Assembly: GCF_000737845.1 (NCBI RefSeq)
Contig: NZ_ATLK01000001.1
Coordinates: 1,364,001-1,428,000, forward strand
Source: Bifidobacterium bombi DSM 19703
GTDB lineage: Bacteria; Actinomycetota; Actinomycetes; Actinomycetales; Bifidobacteriaceae
Direction of reading: 5' to 3'
Length of the DNA stretch: 64,000 bases
The notes beneath the pieces were generated by a model. It was not told the origin of the DNA and did not search any database. It saw only the letters and a list, made by a program, of their open reading frames with translations. Both the position numbers and the translations under genes were made by a program. Below, in pieces: positions 56,499 to 64,000 of this stretch; within the stretch, counting starts at the first letter, position 1, and every line of letters begins with the position of its first letter.

Positions 56499-56855
56499 AT
56501 GCGGCCTACAGCGAATGGAGAACACCTATGGGCAACGCAATCGATCGCCATCAAGGACACGAGCGAGACCACCGGCGGCAGTACTTGCGCTCTTCTCTAC
56601 TATAAAAACCAAATCCACCCTACTTACGTCAACATCAGCCAGAACGCACAAGGCAACGTCTCCTCGATATCCGAACAAATTTTCGCAAATAAGGACTATA
56701 CGCAAATCACCCTGCCCGAATACAACATCCTCAACCAGACCAACGCCATCGAATCCCCCTATGAAACCCTCAACCATGTAGCCATTCGATTCAGACTAAG
56801 GTTCGTCGGCAAACCCAATCCGCGAGCCAGGCTCAACAACTGCACAACGTCATAA
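56499..56855 (+). CDS. Possible short protein or gene remnant, unknown
   Basis: A 118-codon frame whose middle part (about 30-90; QIHPTYVNISQNAQGNVSSI, then ITLPEYNILNQTNAIESPYE) shows C-rich third codon positions like real genes here. There is no good ribosome binding site at the first ATG. A second frame opens at 56528 after GGAG but stops after 25 codons. No family recognised. It may be the decayed remainder of a larger gene. The rest of 56001-57220 contains the polypyrimidine tract and the amtB promoter but no other candidate. Confidence 0.25.
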   Translation: MRPTANGEHLWATQSIAIKDTSETTGGSTCALLYYKNQIHPTYVNISQNAQGNVSSISEQIFANKDYTQITLPEYNILNQTNAIESPYETLNHVAIRFRLRFVGKPNPRARLNNCTTS

Positions 56856-57182
56856 CAGGCAAGTAGTCCCTTCGCAAGACATCCTTGCGAAAGACGCATT
56901 CTCCCACAGACTTTCCCAAAGGCACCTTGTCCTGAAAGCCGTAGCACAGACATGCCTCCACGGCACGTCGCCCCAAGCACAGTTATCACAACGGCATACC
57001 GGGCTTCATTGCGATGGCAGTACAGTGACAACAAACAGCGACAGATTCACAACATAAGCTTCAGCGTTGTGCCAACGCTGACACCGACGCCGCCCTTTAC
57101 CTCCCTGTAATCAATGTTTTAACTGACCGTAATCTGCCGTAACCGCATCGACTCATGGCAAGTGTTTGATGTGCGTAACAAG

Positions 57183-57196
57183 GCGGCAATTGCCGC
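57183..57196. promoter_or_regulatory. 14-bp perfect palindrome upstream of amtB
   Basis: GCGGCAATTGCCGC, centred 31 bases before the amtB start. Further upstream GTAAT and GTAAC recur near 57131-57145, loosely like GlnR half-sites but with 5 instead of 6 bases between them. Nitrogen control of this promoter is expected; the responsible site is uncertain. Confidence 0.4.
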
Positions 57197-57220
57197 ATGA
57201 ACACGAGAATGGGGGAAACT

Positions 57221-58519
57221 ATGAACAGTGGAAACGCGGCATGGATGCTAGTGGCGGCATCGCTAGTGTTCCTGATGACACCTGCCGTGGCGTTCTTTTA
57301 CGGAGGGATGGTCCGGAGGAAAGCGGTGCTCAACATGCTCATACTCTCAGCCGGAGCGCTGGCCGTAAGCTCCGTCGTCTGGGCGATGTGGGGCTGGTCG
57401 ATCGCCTACGCGGGGCACGACGTCGGCGGGTTAGGCCTGTTCGGAGACCCGGCGAGCGGCCTCCTCCTAGGCGATACCATGAAGTTGGGCAAGGACGGCG
57501 CATACACCTCCACCGGTCTCAACGCCATCGGGCACTACCCGGTGGACATAGACGTGGCCTTCCAAATGGCTTTCGCCATGATCGCGGTGGCGCTTATCAG
57601 CGGTGCGCTGGCGGAACGCATCAAATACAGCACCTGGCTTGTGTTCGTCGCCCTGTGGATCACGCTTGACTACGCGCCAATGGCGCACATGGTATGGAAC
57701 GGCGGCCTGCTTTCGTCCACCGGAACGATTTCCAAGGCATTGGGAGCCGCCGCCCACGACTTCGCCGGCGGTACCGTCATCCATATCAACGCCGCCACGG
57801 CGGCCCTCATCATCGTCCTGATCATCGGCAAACGCAAGGGATTCGGTGTTGAGGTCACGAGGCCTCATAACATGCCCTTCGTCATGCTCGGTGCATTCCT
57901 GCTGTGGTTCGGGTGGTTCGGGTTCAACGCGGGATCTGCCTTCGCCGCCAACGGCACGGCTGGTTATGCGTGGGTGTCCACTTCACTGGCGGCCGGGGCG
58001 GCCATGCTCGCATGGGGCTTCACGGAACGCATCCGAAACGGCCATTACACGGCGCTGGGCGCGGCGTCCGGCATGGTGGCCGGCCTTGTGGGCATCACGC
58101 CTGCCGCGGATGTGGTCTCCCCGCTTGGGTCCATCGCCATAGGTGCCATTGCGGGCGTACTCACATGCCTGGCCTGCGGCCTCAAATTCCGGTTCGGATA
58201 TGACGATTCACTTGACGTCGTTGGAGTACATGGCGTCGGTGGGGTCACGGGAACCGTACTCATCGGTGTGTTCGGCGCCGAAACCGGTCTACTTGCCGGC
58301 GGTTCGTGGAAACAGTTGGCCGTGCAGGTCTCAGTCGCAATCGTGGCCATCCTTTATTCAGCAATCGTGACCGGAATCATCGCATTCGCCCTGCAGCACA
58401 CGCTGGGCTGGAGAGTCTCCTCGGACGAGGAAATGCTCGGCGTCGATCTGAGTGACCAGGGTGAGAGCGCCTACGATGTGCTCGCCCCAGCCATGTCCCT
58501 GGTCAACATCGGGCAGTGA
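57221..58519 (+). CDS. amtB: Ammonium transporter Amt
   Basis: A 432-residue, 11-helix ammonium channel. Landmarks: MTPAVAFFYGGMVRRKAVLNM in the first helices, APMAHMVWNGG with the conserved pore-region residues, and the twin pore histidines in VIHINAATAAL and VGVHGVGGVTGT. The C-terminal tail (SSDEEMLGVDLSDQGESAYD) holds the conserved DxxxHGE-like region that contacts P-II, here with Gln in place of His. GGGGGA precedes the ATG at 57221; an ATG 8 codons earlier is weaker. glnB follows after 277 bases, the common amtB-glnB pair. Confidence 0.96.
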   Translation: MNSGNAAWMLVAASLVFLMTPAVAFFYGGMVRRKAVLNMLILSAGALAVSSVVWAMWGWSIAYAGHDVGGLGLFGDPASGLLLGDTMKLGKDGAYTSTGLNAIGHYPVDIDVAFQMAFAMIAVALISGALAERIKYSTWLVFVALWITLDYAPMAHMVWNGGLLSSTGTISKALGAAAHDFAGGTVIHINAATAALIIVLIIGKRKGFGVEVTRPHNMPFVMLGAFLLWFGWFGFNAGSAFAANGTAGYAWVSTSLAAGAAMLAWGFTERIRNGHYTALGAASGMVAGLVGITPAADVVSPLGSIAIGAIAGVLTCLACGLKFRFGYDDSLDVVGVHGVGGVTGTVLIGVFGAETGLLAGGSWKQLAVQVSVAIVAILYSAIVTGIIAFALQHTLGWRVSSDEEMLGVDLSDQGESAYDVLAPAMSLVNIGQ

Positions 58520-58796
58520 TTACGTGGTTCCGGCGAAGCAGAAGACACAGGCACGAGCACAGCCAAGACAACACGGTCCGAGCCGACGCATATCGCGATC
58601 TTCCACAGACGACAAGTCGATTCGCGAGCCACGCCGCGACCCCGATCAATCATCGTCCATTCAATGGCCCGACCCAACCACCGTTTATTCAATCAAACAA
58701 TCAGACATCACGCCCGGTCAAACTGCGGATGCCCAACGCAACACGAAATACCGGACATGAAGGTGACCAAGCAAATGCACAGTCATGGAGAAGAAC

Positions 58797-59135
58797 ATGA
58801 AACTCATAACCGCAATCATCCGCCCTCAACAATTCAGCGATGTGAAGGAAGCCCTGGAACGCGAAGGCGTCCGAGGACTCACCGTAAGCGATGTGGCGGG
58901 ATATGGCTGCCAGCACGGGCACGCGGAGGTGTACCGCGGCGTGAGGCAGACCTCGCAGCTTGTGCAGAAGATCCGCCTTGACCTGGTGGTGAGAAACACC
59001 GAGGCGGATGCCATGGTGGACGCCATCGTCCAGGCTGCACACACCGGCAACGTGGGAGACGGCAAAGTGTGGGTGCTGCCGATCGACTCCGTGACCCGCG
59101 TACGTACTGGCGAATCCGACGCCGCCGCCTTATGA
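58797..59135 (+). CDS. glnB: Nitrogen regulatory protein P-II
   Basis: A 112-residue trimeric signal protein that binds ATP/ADP and 2-oxoglutarate and gates Amt. N-terminus MKLITAIIRPQQFSDVKEAL; the T-loop GYGCQHGHAEVYRG keeps the Tyr of the YRG modification site; the ATP/2-oxoglutarate region GNVGDGKVWVLPIDSVTRVRTGE is complete. GGAG lies 6 bases before the ATG. In corynebacteria glnD follows in the same operon; here no glnD is found, and tRNA genes on the other strand come next. Confidence 0.96.
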   Translation: MKLITAIIRPQQFSDVKEALEREGVRGLTVSDVAGYGCQHGHAEVYRGVRQTSQLVQKIRLDLVVRNTEADAMVDAIVQAAHTGNVGDGKVWVLPIDSVTRVRTGESDAAAL

Positions 59136-59447
59136 CGCCAATCTCAACCGTCACGCCGAACATCAACGCAAACCACTTGCTCACTCAGAGGCTTTAGCAG
59201 GAAACCCCAGACCATGTGCAAAAAACATCACGAATCTGAACGTAAACAAGTGATTCCATAGACAGCTGGCATATCCTCAAGCGACACACCACGCCAAGGC
59301 GAGCCTGCGTCTGCCATTGCCTCTGCTACTAGAAGAGAGATAGAGCCGTCTGCGAGAAAAGCCTGTGAAAAGCTGAAGATGCTGCCAGGGAATGGAGCGC
59401 ACTCGCGCGTTTTTGTAGTTGTGTTTGTAGTTGTCGGAGAAACGAAA
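59136..59447. other. Intergenic region downstream of glnB
   Basis: About 310 bases. A short direct repeat, TTTGTAGTTGT, occurs twice in a row near 59411-59434. No gene or RNA recognised. Confidence 0.35.
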
Positions 59448-59483
59448 GACCCGCGACCCTTGATCTCCCAAGGCTCCCGGGTC
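59448..59483 (-). terminator. Terminator of the tRNA-Ile/tRNA-Ala unit
   Basis: On the minus strand GACCCG pairs with CGGGTC and an inner CCTTG with CAAGG; TTTCGTTTC follows. It begins 7 bases after tRNA-Ala. Confidence 0.82.
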
Positions 59484-59489
59484 CGTCTG

Positions 59490-59562
59490 TGGAGCTAGGG
59501 AGACTCGAACTCCCGACCCTCTGCTTGCAAAGCAGATGCGCTACCAGCTGCGCCATAGCCCC
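59490..59562 (-). tRNA. tRNA-Ala (anticodon TGC)
   Basis: A 73-base tRNA on the minus strand: acceptor GGGGCTA/TAGCTCC with discriminator A, D-arm GCGC-AGCTGGTA-GCGC, anticodon loop TTTGCAA giving TGC, T-arm GGGAG-TTCGAGT-CTCCC. CCA is not encoded. Confidence 0.96.
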
Positions 59563-59620
59563 TTGGTGCACTGTCCCAAGGCGATTTCATCAATGTCATA
59601 AAGGTATCTTGGAACTTGCG

Positions 59621-59694
59621 TGGGCCCAGGAGGACTTGAACCTCCGACCTCATCCTTATCAGGGATGCGCTCTAACCAGCTGAGCTATGGGCCC
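59621..59694 (-). tRNA. tRNA-Ile (anticodon GAT)
   Basis: A 74-base tRNA on the minus strand: acceptor GGGCCCA/TGGGCCC with discriminator A, D-loop AGCTGGTTA, anticodon loop CTGATAA giving GAT, T-arm GGAGG-TTCAAGT-CCTCC. It lies 58 bases before tRNA-Ala and is probably cotranscribed with it. Confidence 0.96.
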
Positions 59695-59764
59695 GCACGC
59701 ACTAAAACGTACAGATAGAAATAGTAACAGCTCAGGCAGACGAGTCAACTCCGCAGGAGGTTGC

Positions 59765-60607
59765 GTGTCGCGGAAGCACGATCCGTTCCTCATGCAAGTC
59801 AATCACCTGAGTCACAATACTTCCATGTCTTATCATCGTCGCAGCAGCACCCGCCACCATGCGGTCCGCATCATCGATGAATCCACAATGCAAGTGGACG
59901 GCATGCCGGTCCATGTGACGCGAAAAACCACGCACAATATGTACCTTCGCATCAAACCGCCGCTTGGAACGGTGGAGATCAGCGCCCCTGTACAGATGAA
60001 GGATGAAGACATCACACGGTTGGTGAGGGCACGCATGCCTTGGATCACAAAACAGCAGGCGCGTTTATGGCACTCCATGCAGGAAATGCAAGCCGGATTC
60101 ACGGCAGCAAACGGGGCAGGAGCTGCGGCAACGTATGCACCACGGGCCAACACACCAGAAACCATAAGGAACACCCCAGCCGAAGCAGGCCGCGATGACA
60201 GCCTCGTCGCACCGACCGACTCCAACACCGCCACGACGATGGACCTTGCAGCAGGCCAATCGGCTTGGAACGACGACATGAAGAGCGAGGCCGAACGCCG
60301 CATCAGAGCCAGATTGCCGGAGCTACTCCGTCATTGGACGACCATCATAGGACGCGGCCCAACGCACGTCACGCTTCGACTTATGACCTCACGCTGGGGT
60401 TCCTGTACACCAGCCACCGGAAGGATTCGTCTCAATCTGCAACTGGGACTGATGAAACCGGAGCTTCTTGAATACGTCCTGGTGCACGAGATGACACACC
60501 TCTGGGAAAACGGTCACGGGGCGCGATTCCAACGACGGATGGACGCCTTTCTGCCAAATTGGCGCACACTACGGCACACCCTCAACCAACAGGTTGCATG
60601 GAAATGA
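59765..60607 (+). CDS. YgjP/SprT-like metal-dependent hydrolase (M48/DUF45)
   Basis: A 280-residue cytosolic metalloprotease-like protein of the YgjP family. The C-terminal half carries TSRWGSCTPATGRIRLNLQLGLMKPELLEYVLVHEMTHLWENGHG, with the HExxH zinc helix and the following His of the family. The N-terminal KTTHNMYLRIKPPLGTVEISAP strand region is also typical. An insertion of about 70 residues, rich in Ala/Thr, lies between them. The GTG start at 59765 is chosen for AGGAGG 4 bases upstream; an ATG at 59825 would give 260 residues with a poor ribosome binding site. Substrate unknown. Confidence 0.85.
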   Translation: MSRKHDPFLMQVNHLSHNTSMSYHRRSSTRHHAVRIIDESTMQVDGMPVHVTRKTTHNMYLRIKPPLGTVEISAPVQMKDEDITRLVRARMPWITKQQARLWHSMQEMQAGFTAANGAGAAATYAPRANTPETIRNTPAEAGRDDSLVAPTDSNTATTMDLAAGQSAWNDDMKSEAERRIRARLPELLRHWTTIIGRGPTHVTLRLMTSRWGSCTPATGRIRLNLQLGLMKPELLEYVLVHEMTHLWENGHGARFQRRMDAFLPNWRTLRHTLNQQVAWK

Positions 60608-60878
60608 ACGAATCCAGCAAGTCAAGTCAACCATGGTGGACTCTGGATACCGGTTCTCTCATCGCTAAATTCCCCCCTGCCCAAATCACGCCCCCTAGCC
60701 TTCGTTTTAACGAATCCAATGGCACTCATGCTGTGCCGGCTACAAGCGGGCCATATCACCAACACAACCAACACAACCAAATCCACGCGCTTGACTGTGC
60801 ATGACGCAAACCGCAATCAAGGCCTACACCGATCGGTGCAGGAATGAAATCCGATGCAACCTAGGCCGCATAAAACCA
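60608..60878. other. Intergenic region between the YgjP gene and the pknB terminator
   Basis: About 270 bases without a convincing frame or hairpin. The codons after 60608 stay open in another frame but end in low-complexity Asn/His repeats (near 60765-60782). Confidence 0.35.
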
Positions 60879-60917
60879 AAGTGGATTCCCTCCGATCTAA
60901 TCGACAGGAATCCACTT
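60879..60917 (-). terminator. Terminator of the pknA-pknB unit
   Basis: A perfect 11-base inverted repeat, AAGTGGATTCC and GGAATCCACTT, with a 17-base loop, followed on the minus strand by TGGTTTTATG. It lies 46 bases after the pknB stop. Confidence 0.75.
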
Positions 60918-60962
60918 AACTGAGTGACGCCACACCCCTCTAAACGCTTTCCGGCTATGTAA

Positions 60963-63005
60963 TCAGCTCACGGGAGGGGCATCGGTTTTATTGGAGGCCG
61001 GAGGGTTTGTAATCGCAGGAGCCTTCGTGGTGATAGTGACAACCGATCCTTTATCGACCATATTGCCACTGCCAGGATTCACGCCGGTCACAAGCGCATT
61101 GGAGTCATCGGGTCCCTGAACATGAACCTGAAACCCAGCCGCAGTAAGCAGACTCTGCGCATCACGCAGGGTCATACTCCCAGTGGTGTCAATGTCTGGA
61201 ATGCCAACTTTCTCTTTGCCTTTCGACACAAAGATGGTGACCCCCGACTGCTGAGTCACGCTCGCCCCCGCCGCCGGGTCGGTACGCGAAACCGTACCTG
61301 CCGGAGCATCGGAGAATTCCTGTTCTATCGTGACGACGAACTTCTGCGCCTGAAGCGTCTGCTGGGCGGCGTCCTTCTGCTGCCCCACCACATTAGGCAC
61401 CTTGGTCATACCCGAGGAAATGTACAGCATCAACGTTGAACCCTTAGGCGCGGAAGTGCCGGCCGTCGGGTCGGTACGCGTCACCATGTCCCTCGGCACA
61501 TCCACGCTATCTTCGGTCTGTGTGCTCGGGGTGACCTTAAAGCCGGCCTTCTCCAGCCTGGCCCTGGCATCGTTCTGCGAAGTTCCCTTGACGTCCGGTA
61601 TAAGCACTGACTGCGGGCCAGCCGAGAACCAGACCTTCACAGTAGTACCCTTCAACGCCTTCTTTCCGCCCTTCGGCGACTGCTTGGTGAAAGTGCCCTT
61701 TGCGAGGGTTGAGTCCGTATCCTCCTCCACCTGGATCTTCAGTCCCGCGTTTTCGAGTTGCTTGCGCGCTCTGCCTTCCGTGGTGCTTTCACTGAACGTC
61801 GGCACGGTGACATACACGTCCTTGCTCTGCCTGTTGCGATTCAGCGCAAATAATCCTCCGACCGCAAGCAAAACCAACACCACCGCGGCGGCCACAGAAG
61901 CGATGATGATCTTCTTTTTCTTCGCCTTGGCTTTGGCTGCCTGTTCGGCGCGGGTCTTTACTGCAGTGGCGGGACCGCCGAACGTACCGGTCGCCGGATC
62001 ATACTCAAGCGGATTGAACGCCTCCGTGGCGGTCGTCTCCAAAGGATTCATGGCCTCCGTAGCTGCGGTCTCTTCCGCCTGCTTGCGAGCCTGCATGTTG
62101 GAAAGATCAGAAAGCGGGTTGAACGCGGCGGCGACAGGAACACCGCCATTCATGAAGGTGAGGATGTCGTTACGGAACTCAGCGGCCGTAGCATAACGGT
62201 TCTGCCGATCCTTCGCCATGGCCTTGCCGCAAATCTGATCCCACATACGAGGTAAGCCCGGAACCATGGAACTCGGTGGGGTAGCGACCTCCGAAACATG
62301 CTGATAGGCGATGGCCACGGCGGAATCACCGGTGAACGGTGCTTTCCCCGTAAGCATCTCATAGAGCACGCAGCCCGCCGAATAGAGGTCGGACCGCATG
62401 TCCACGGTCTCTCCGCGCGCCTGCTCAGGCGACAAATACTGTGCGGTGCCGACGACACCCTGCGATTGGGTCATCGTCGCCACCGAGTCATCCAACGCGC
62501 GCGCGATACCGAAATCCATAACTTTGACAATGCCTTGCTCGGAAATCATGATGTTCCCGGGCTTGATGTCGCGGTGGATGATGCCCATGCGATGGGAATA
62601 GTCCAACGCCGTCAACACGCCCAACATCACTTGTTCGGCATCACGCTGGCTAAGTGGACCGTTGGCTTTGATGATGTCACGCAGGGTCTGGCCCTTGACG
62701 TATTCCATGACGAGATAAGGCACGCGTTCGCTCACCCCGTTCTCGCTCTCCACCGTCTCTTCACCGGAATCATAGATGTTGACGATGTTGGCGTTGTTCA
62801 TCTGAGCCACAGAATGGGCTTCACGACTGAAACGACGCAAGAAGATTTCATCATTGGCAAGGTCAGAACGCATGATCTTGATTGCGACGACCCGACCAAG
62901 CCTGGTATCCTGGGCGATGCGCACTTCGGCCATGCCACCTTTGCCGATAAGACCACCGAGCTGGTAACGGCCGTTCGCGAGGGATGAAGGCATGTTCACG
63001 CTCAT
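60963..63005 (-). CDS. pknB: Serine/threonine protein kinase PknB with four PASTA domains
   Basis: A 680-residue Hanks-type kinase. Kinase domain at about 12-275: GKGGMAEVRIAQD loop, VAIK lysine, HRDIKPGN catalytic loop, DFGIA, and an activation loop with SVATMTQSQGVVGTAQYLSPE. A juxtamembrane linker follows, with three near-copies of the phrase EAMNPLE/EAFNPLE (about 315-350). One transmembrane helix (about 372-395) follows AKKKK, and outside the cell there are four PASTA repeats (about 400-660) that bind muropeptides or lipid II. It controls cell wall synthesis and division. The start overlaps the pknA stop by ATGA; GAAGGAGC precedes it. Confidence 0.95.
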   Translation of the reverse strand: MSVNMPSSLANGRYQLGGLIGKGGMAEVRIAQDTRLGRVVAIKIMRSDLANDEIFLRRFSREAHSVAQMNNANIVNIYDSGEETVESENGVSERVPYLVMEYVKGQTLRDIIKANGPLSQRDAEQVMLGVLTALDYSHRMGIIHRDIKPGNIMISEQGIVKVMDFGIARALDDSVATMTQSQGVVGTAQYLSPEQARGETVDMRSDLYSAGCVLYEMLTGKAPFTGDSAVAIAYQHVSEVATPPSSMVPGLPRMWDQICGKAMAKDRQNRYATAAEFRNDILTFMNGGVPVAAAFNPLSDLSNMQARKQAEETAATEAMNPLETTATEAFNPLEYDPATGTFGGPATAVKTRAEQAAKAKAKKKKIIIASVAAAVVLVLLAVGGLFALNRNRQSKDVYVTVPTFSESTTEGRARKQLENAGLKIQVEEDTDSTLAKGTFTKQSPKGGKKALKGTTVKVWFSAGPQSVLIPDVKGTSQNDARARLEKAGFKVTPSTQTEDSVDVPRDMVTRTDPTAGTSAPKGSTLMLYISSGMTKVPNVVGQQKDAAQQTLQAQKFVVTIEQEFSDAPAGTVSRTDPAAGASVTQQSGVTIFVSKGKEKVGIPDIDTTGSMTLRDAQSLLTAAGFQVHVQGPDDSNALVTGVNPGSGNMVDKGSVVTITTKAPAITNPPASNKTDAPPVS

Positions 63006-64000
63006 AGTTGCTCCTTCTGTGTCTTTCCGTCAAGTTCTGGTTGCTCAGGTCGGGTCTGAACATGGGTCGAAGTTGTTGAGAAACGTCCTACGCCGCCCGG
63101 CATACTTGCCACTCGCCGTGGAATGCGCCCACCCTTGAGCTGAATGATGGTGTCCTCCGCTTCGGTGCGTTGATCGAGCAGCCTACGTTCGATCCGCGCC
63201 AAGGTGCTTGAGACCACGAGGGCGTCCTTGGGACGGTCGCGAGGATCCTTCTCCAGCATGCACATCACGAATTGTCGAAGTTGCAAGTCTATGAAATCAG
63301 GCATCGGCGGCACGGCGTCGTTCACATGTGCAGCCGCGATGTCCACGGGCGTGGCGCCGGTGAACGGCCTATGGCCGCACAGACCCTCATATGCCACGAC
63401 ACCCAGGGAATAGATGTCGGATTGAGGCGTGGCCTGCTCCCCTTGAGCCTGCTCTGGCGAAATATACTGGGCTGTGCCCACCACCATGCCATCCTGGGTT
63501 ATCTGCGCCTGGTTGGTGGAGTACGAAACCCCGAAATCGGTGATCTTCACTTCACCGTCCGGCGAAACCATGATGTTGCCCGGCTTGACGTCGCGGTGAA
63601 TCACACCATGCGAATGCGCCACATACAGACCTCGTGCCGCCTGTATGAGAATCGGCAGCAGCTCGAGCGGATCCATCGCCCCCTTGCGGTTGCGGTAGAT
63701 ATCAGCCAGGGAATCATTGGGAACATACTCCATGACGATGAAGCCGATGCCATCATGCTCATAGTACTCGAACAGCGCGGCGATGTTGGGATGGGCCAGA
63801 TCCGCCGAATTGTAAGCTTCACGTCTCAGCCTGCGGAGCCTCGCGCCGGTGTCCTTCATATCGGTTCGCAACGCCTTGACGGCTACATCACGCCTGAGCT
63901 GCAGGTCATAGCCCTTCCATACCTCTCCCATGCCACCCCGCGCAAGCCTGGTGTCGAGACGGTAGCGATTGTGAATCAACTGGCCTTCCACAAGTCTCAT
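63002..64000 (-). CDS. pknA: Serine/threonine protein kinase PknA, begins at the window edge
   Basis: A 332-residue Hanks-type kinase: ARGGMGEVWKGYD loop, VAVKALR lysine, HRDVKPGNIM catalytic loop, DFGVS and an activation segment with QITQDGMVVGTAQYISPEQ. There is no transmembrane helix, so it is shorter than mycobacterial PknA, and the C-terminal 60 residues are basic and probably disordered. The ATG is the last codon of the window (63998-64000), so a longer N-terminus cannot be excluded, although RLVEGQLIHNRYRLD looks like a natural beginning. It is coupled to pknB by ATGA. Confidence 0.93.
   Translation of the reverse strand: MRLVEGQLIHNRYRLDTRLARGGMGEVWKGYDLQLRRDVAVKALRTDMKDTGARLRRLRREAYNSADLAHPNIAALFEYYEHDGIGFIVMEYVPNDSLADIYRNRKGAMDPLELLPILIQAARGLYVAHSHGVIHRDVKPGNIMVSPDGEVKITDFGVSYSTNQAQITQDGMVVGTAQYISPEQAQGEQATPQSDIYSLGVVAYEGLCGHRPFTGATPVDIAAAHVNDAVPPMPDFIDLQLRQFVMCMLEKDPRDRPKDALVVSSTLARIERRLLDQRTEAEDTIIQLKGGRIPRRVASMPGGVGRFSTTSTHVQTRPEQPELDGKTQKEQL

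Overview
The window looks like chromosomal DNA of a Bifidobacterium, or a close relative in the Bifidobacteriaceae. The evidence is moderately high G+C, HAIR-type (HspR) heat-shock operators in front of dnaK, a class Ib nrdHIE operon under paired NrdR boxes, a PASTA-type pknA/pknB pair, and above all a galacto-N-biose/lacto-N-biose (GNB/LNB) ABC transporter with lnpA (GH112) beside a GH101 endo-alpha-N-acetylgalactosaminidase. That is a mucin O-glycan lifestyle known from gut bifidobacteria. The species cannot be fixed from the sequence alone.

Layout, left to right. 1-3000: the 5' end of dnaK (minus) with two HAIR operators, then a DHA2-type drug exporter (minus). 3000-6700: nrdH-nrdI-nrdE behind two NrdR boxes, closed by a strong terminator. 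nrdF does not follow. 6970-8710: an ImmA/IrrE-like metalloprotease translationally coupled to a DUF4411 PIN protein (COG2856-PIN toxin-antitoxin type). 8780-10460: an array of short direct repeats, then an ArsR-type regulator and an SdpI-like membrane protein (sdpRI-like pair). 10560-15350: a beta-glucoside module (TetR regulator, MFS permease, GH3 beta-glucosidase, all minus) in which permease and hydrolase promoters share one palindromic operator. 15590-17860: a CNNM/CBS protein, Dps and tRNA-Leu(CAG). 18140-21460: an S9 dipeptidyl peptidase and an NAD(P)-binding oxidoreductase. 21790-25120: purE-purK converging on purD. 25490-30060: a marR gene followed by two ABC half-transporters that form a heterodimeric exporter with one degenerate ATP site. 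30330-33900: a small secreted membrane protein, an amino-acid permease and ilvC.

34390-46190 is the carbohydrate centrepiece. A 1828-residue cell-wall-anchored GH101 enzyme is transcribed away from a binding protein, two permeases, a 59-residue membrane peptide and lnpA. Extracellular GH101 would release core-1 disaccharide (GNB) from mucin, the ABC system would import it, and LnpA would split it with phosphate to galactose 1-phosphate and GalNAc. The kinase and uridylyltransferase/epimerase genes of the classical lnp operon (lnpB, lnpC, lnpD) are not here.

46500-54260 holds one very large cell-surface protein gene (about 2585 residues if intact) broken by a single frameshift near 51695. Its N-terminal ORF carries the signal peptide; its C-terminal ORF carries four SpaA/DUF5979-like repeats and the anchor. 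54900-64000: glycerol dehydrogenase, a 1.2 kb region without a convincing gene, amtB-glnB, tRNA-Ala and tRNA-Ile, a YgjP-type metalloprotease, and the kinases pknB and pknA at the right edge.
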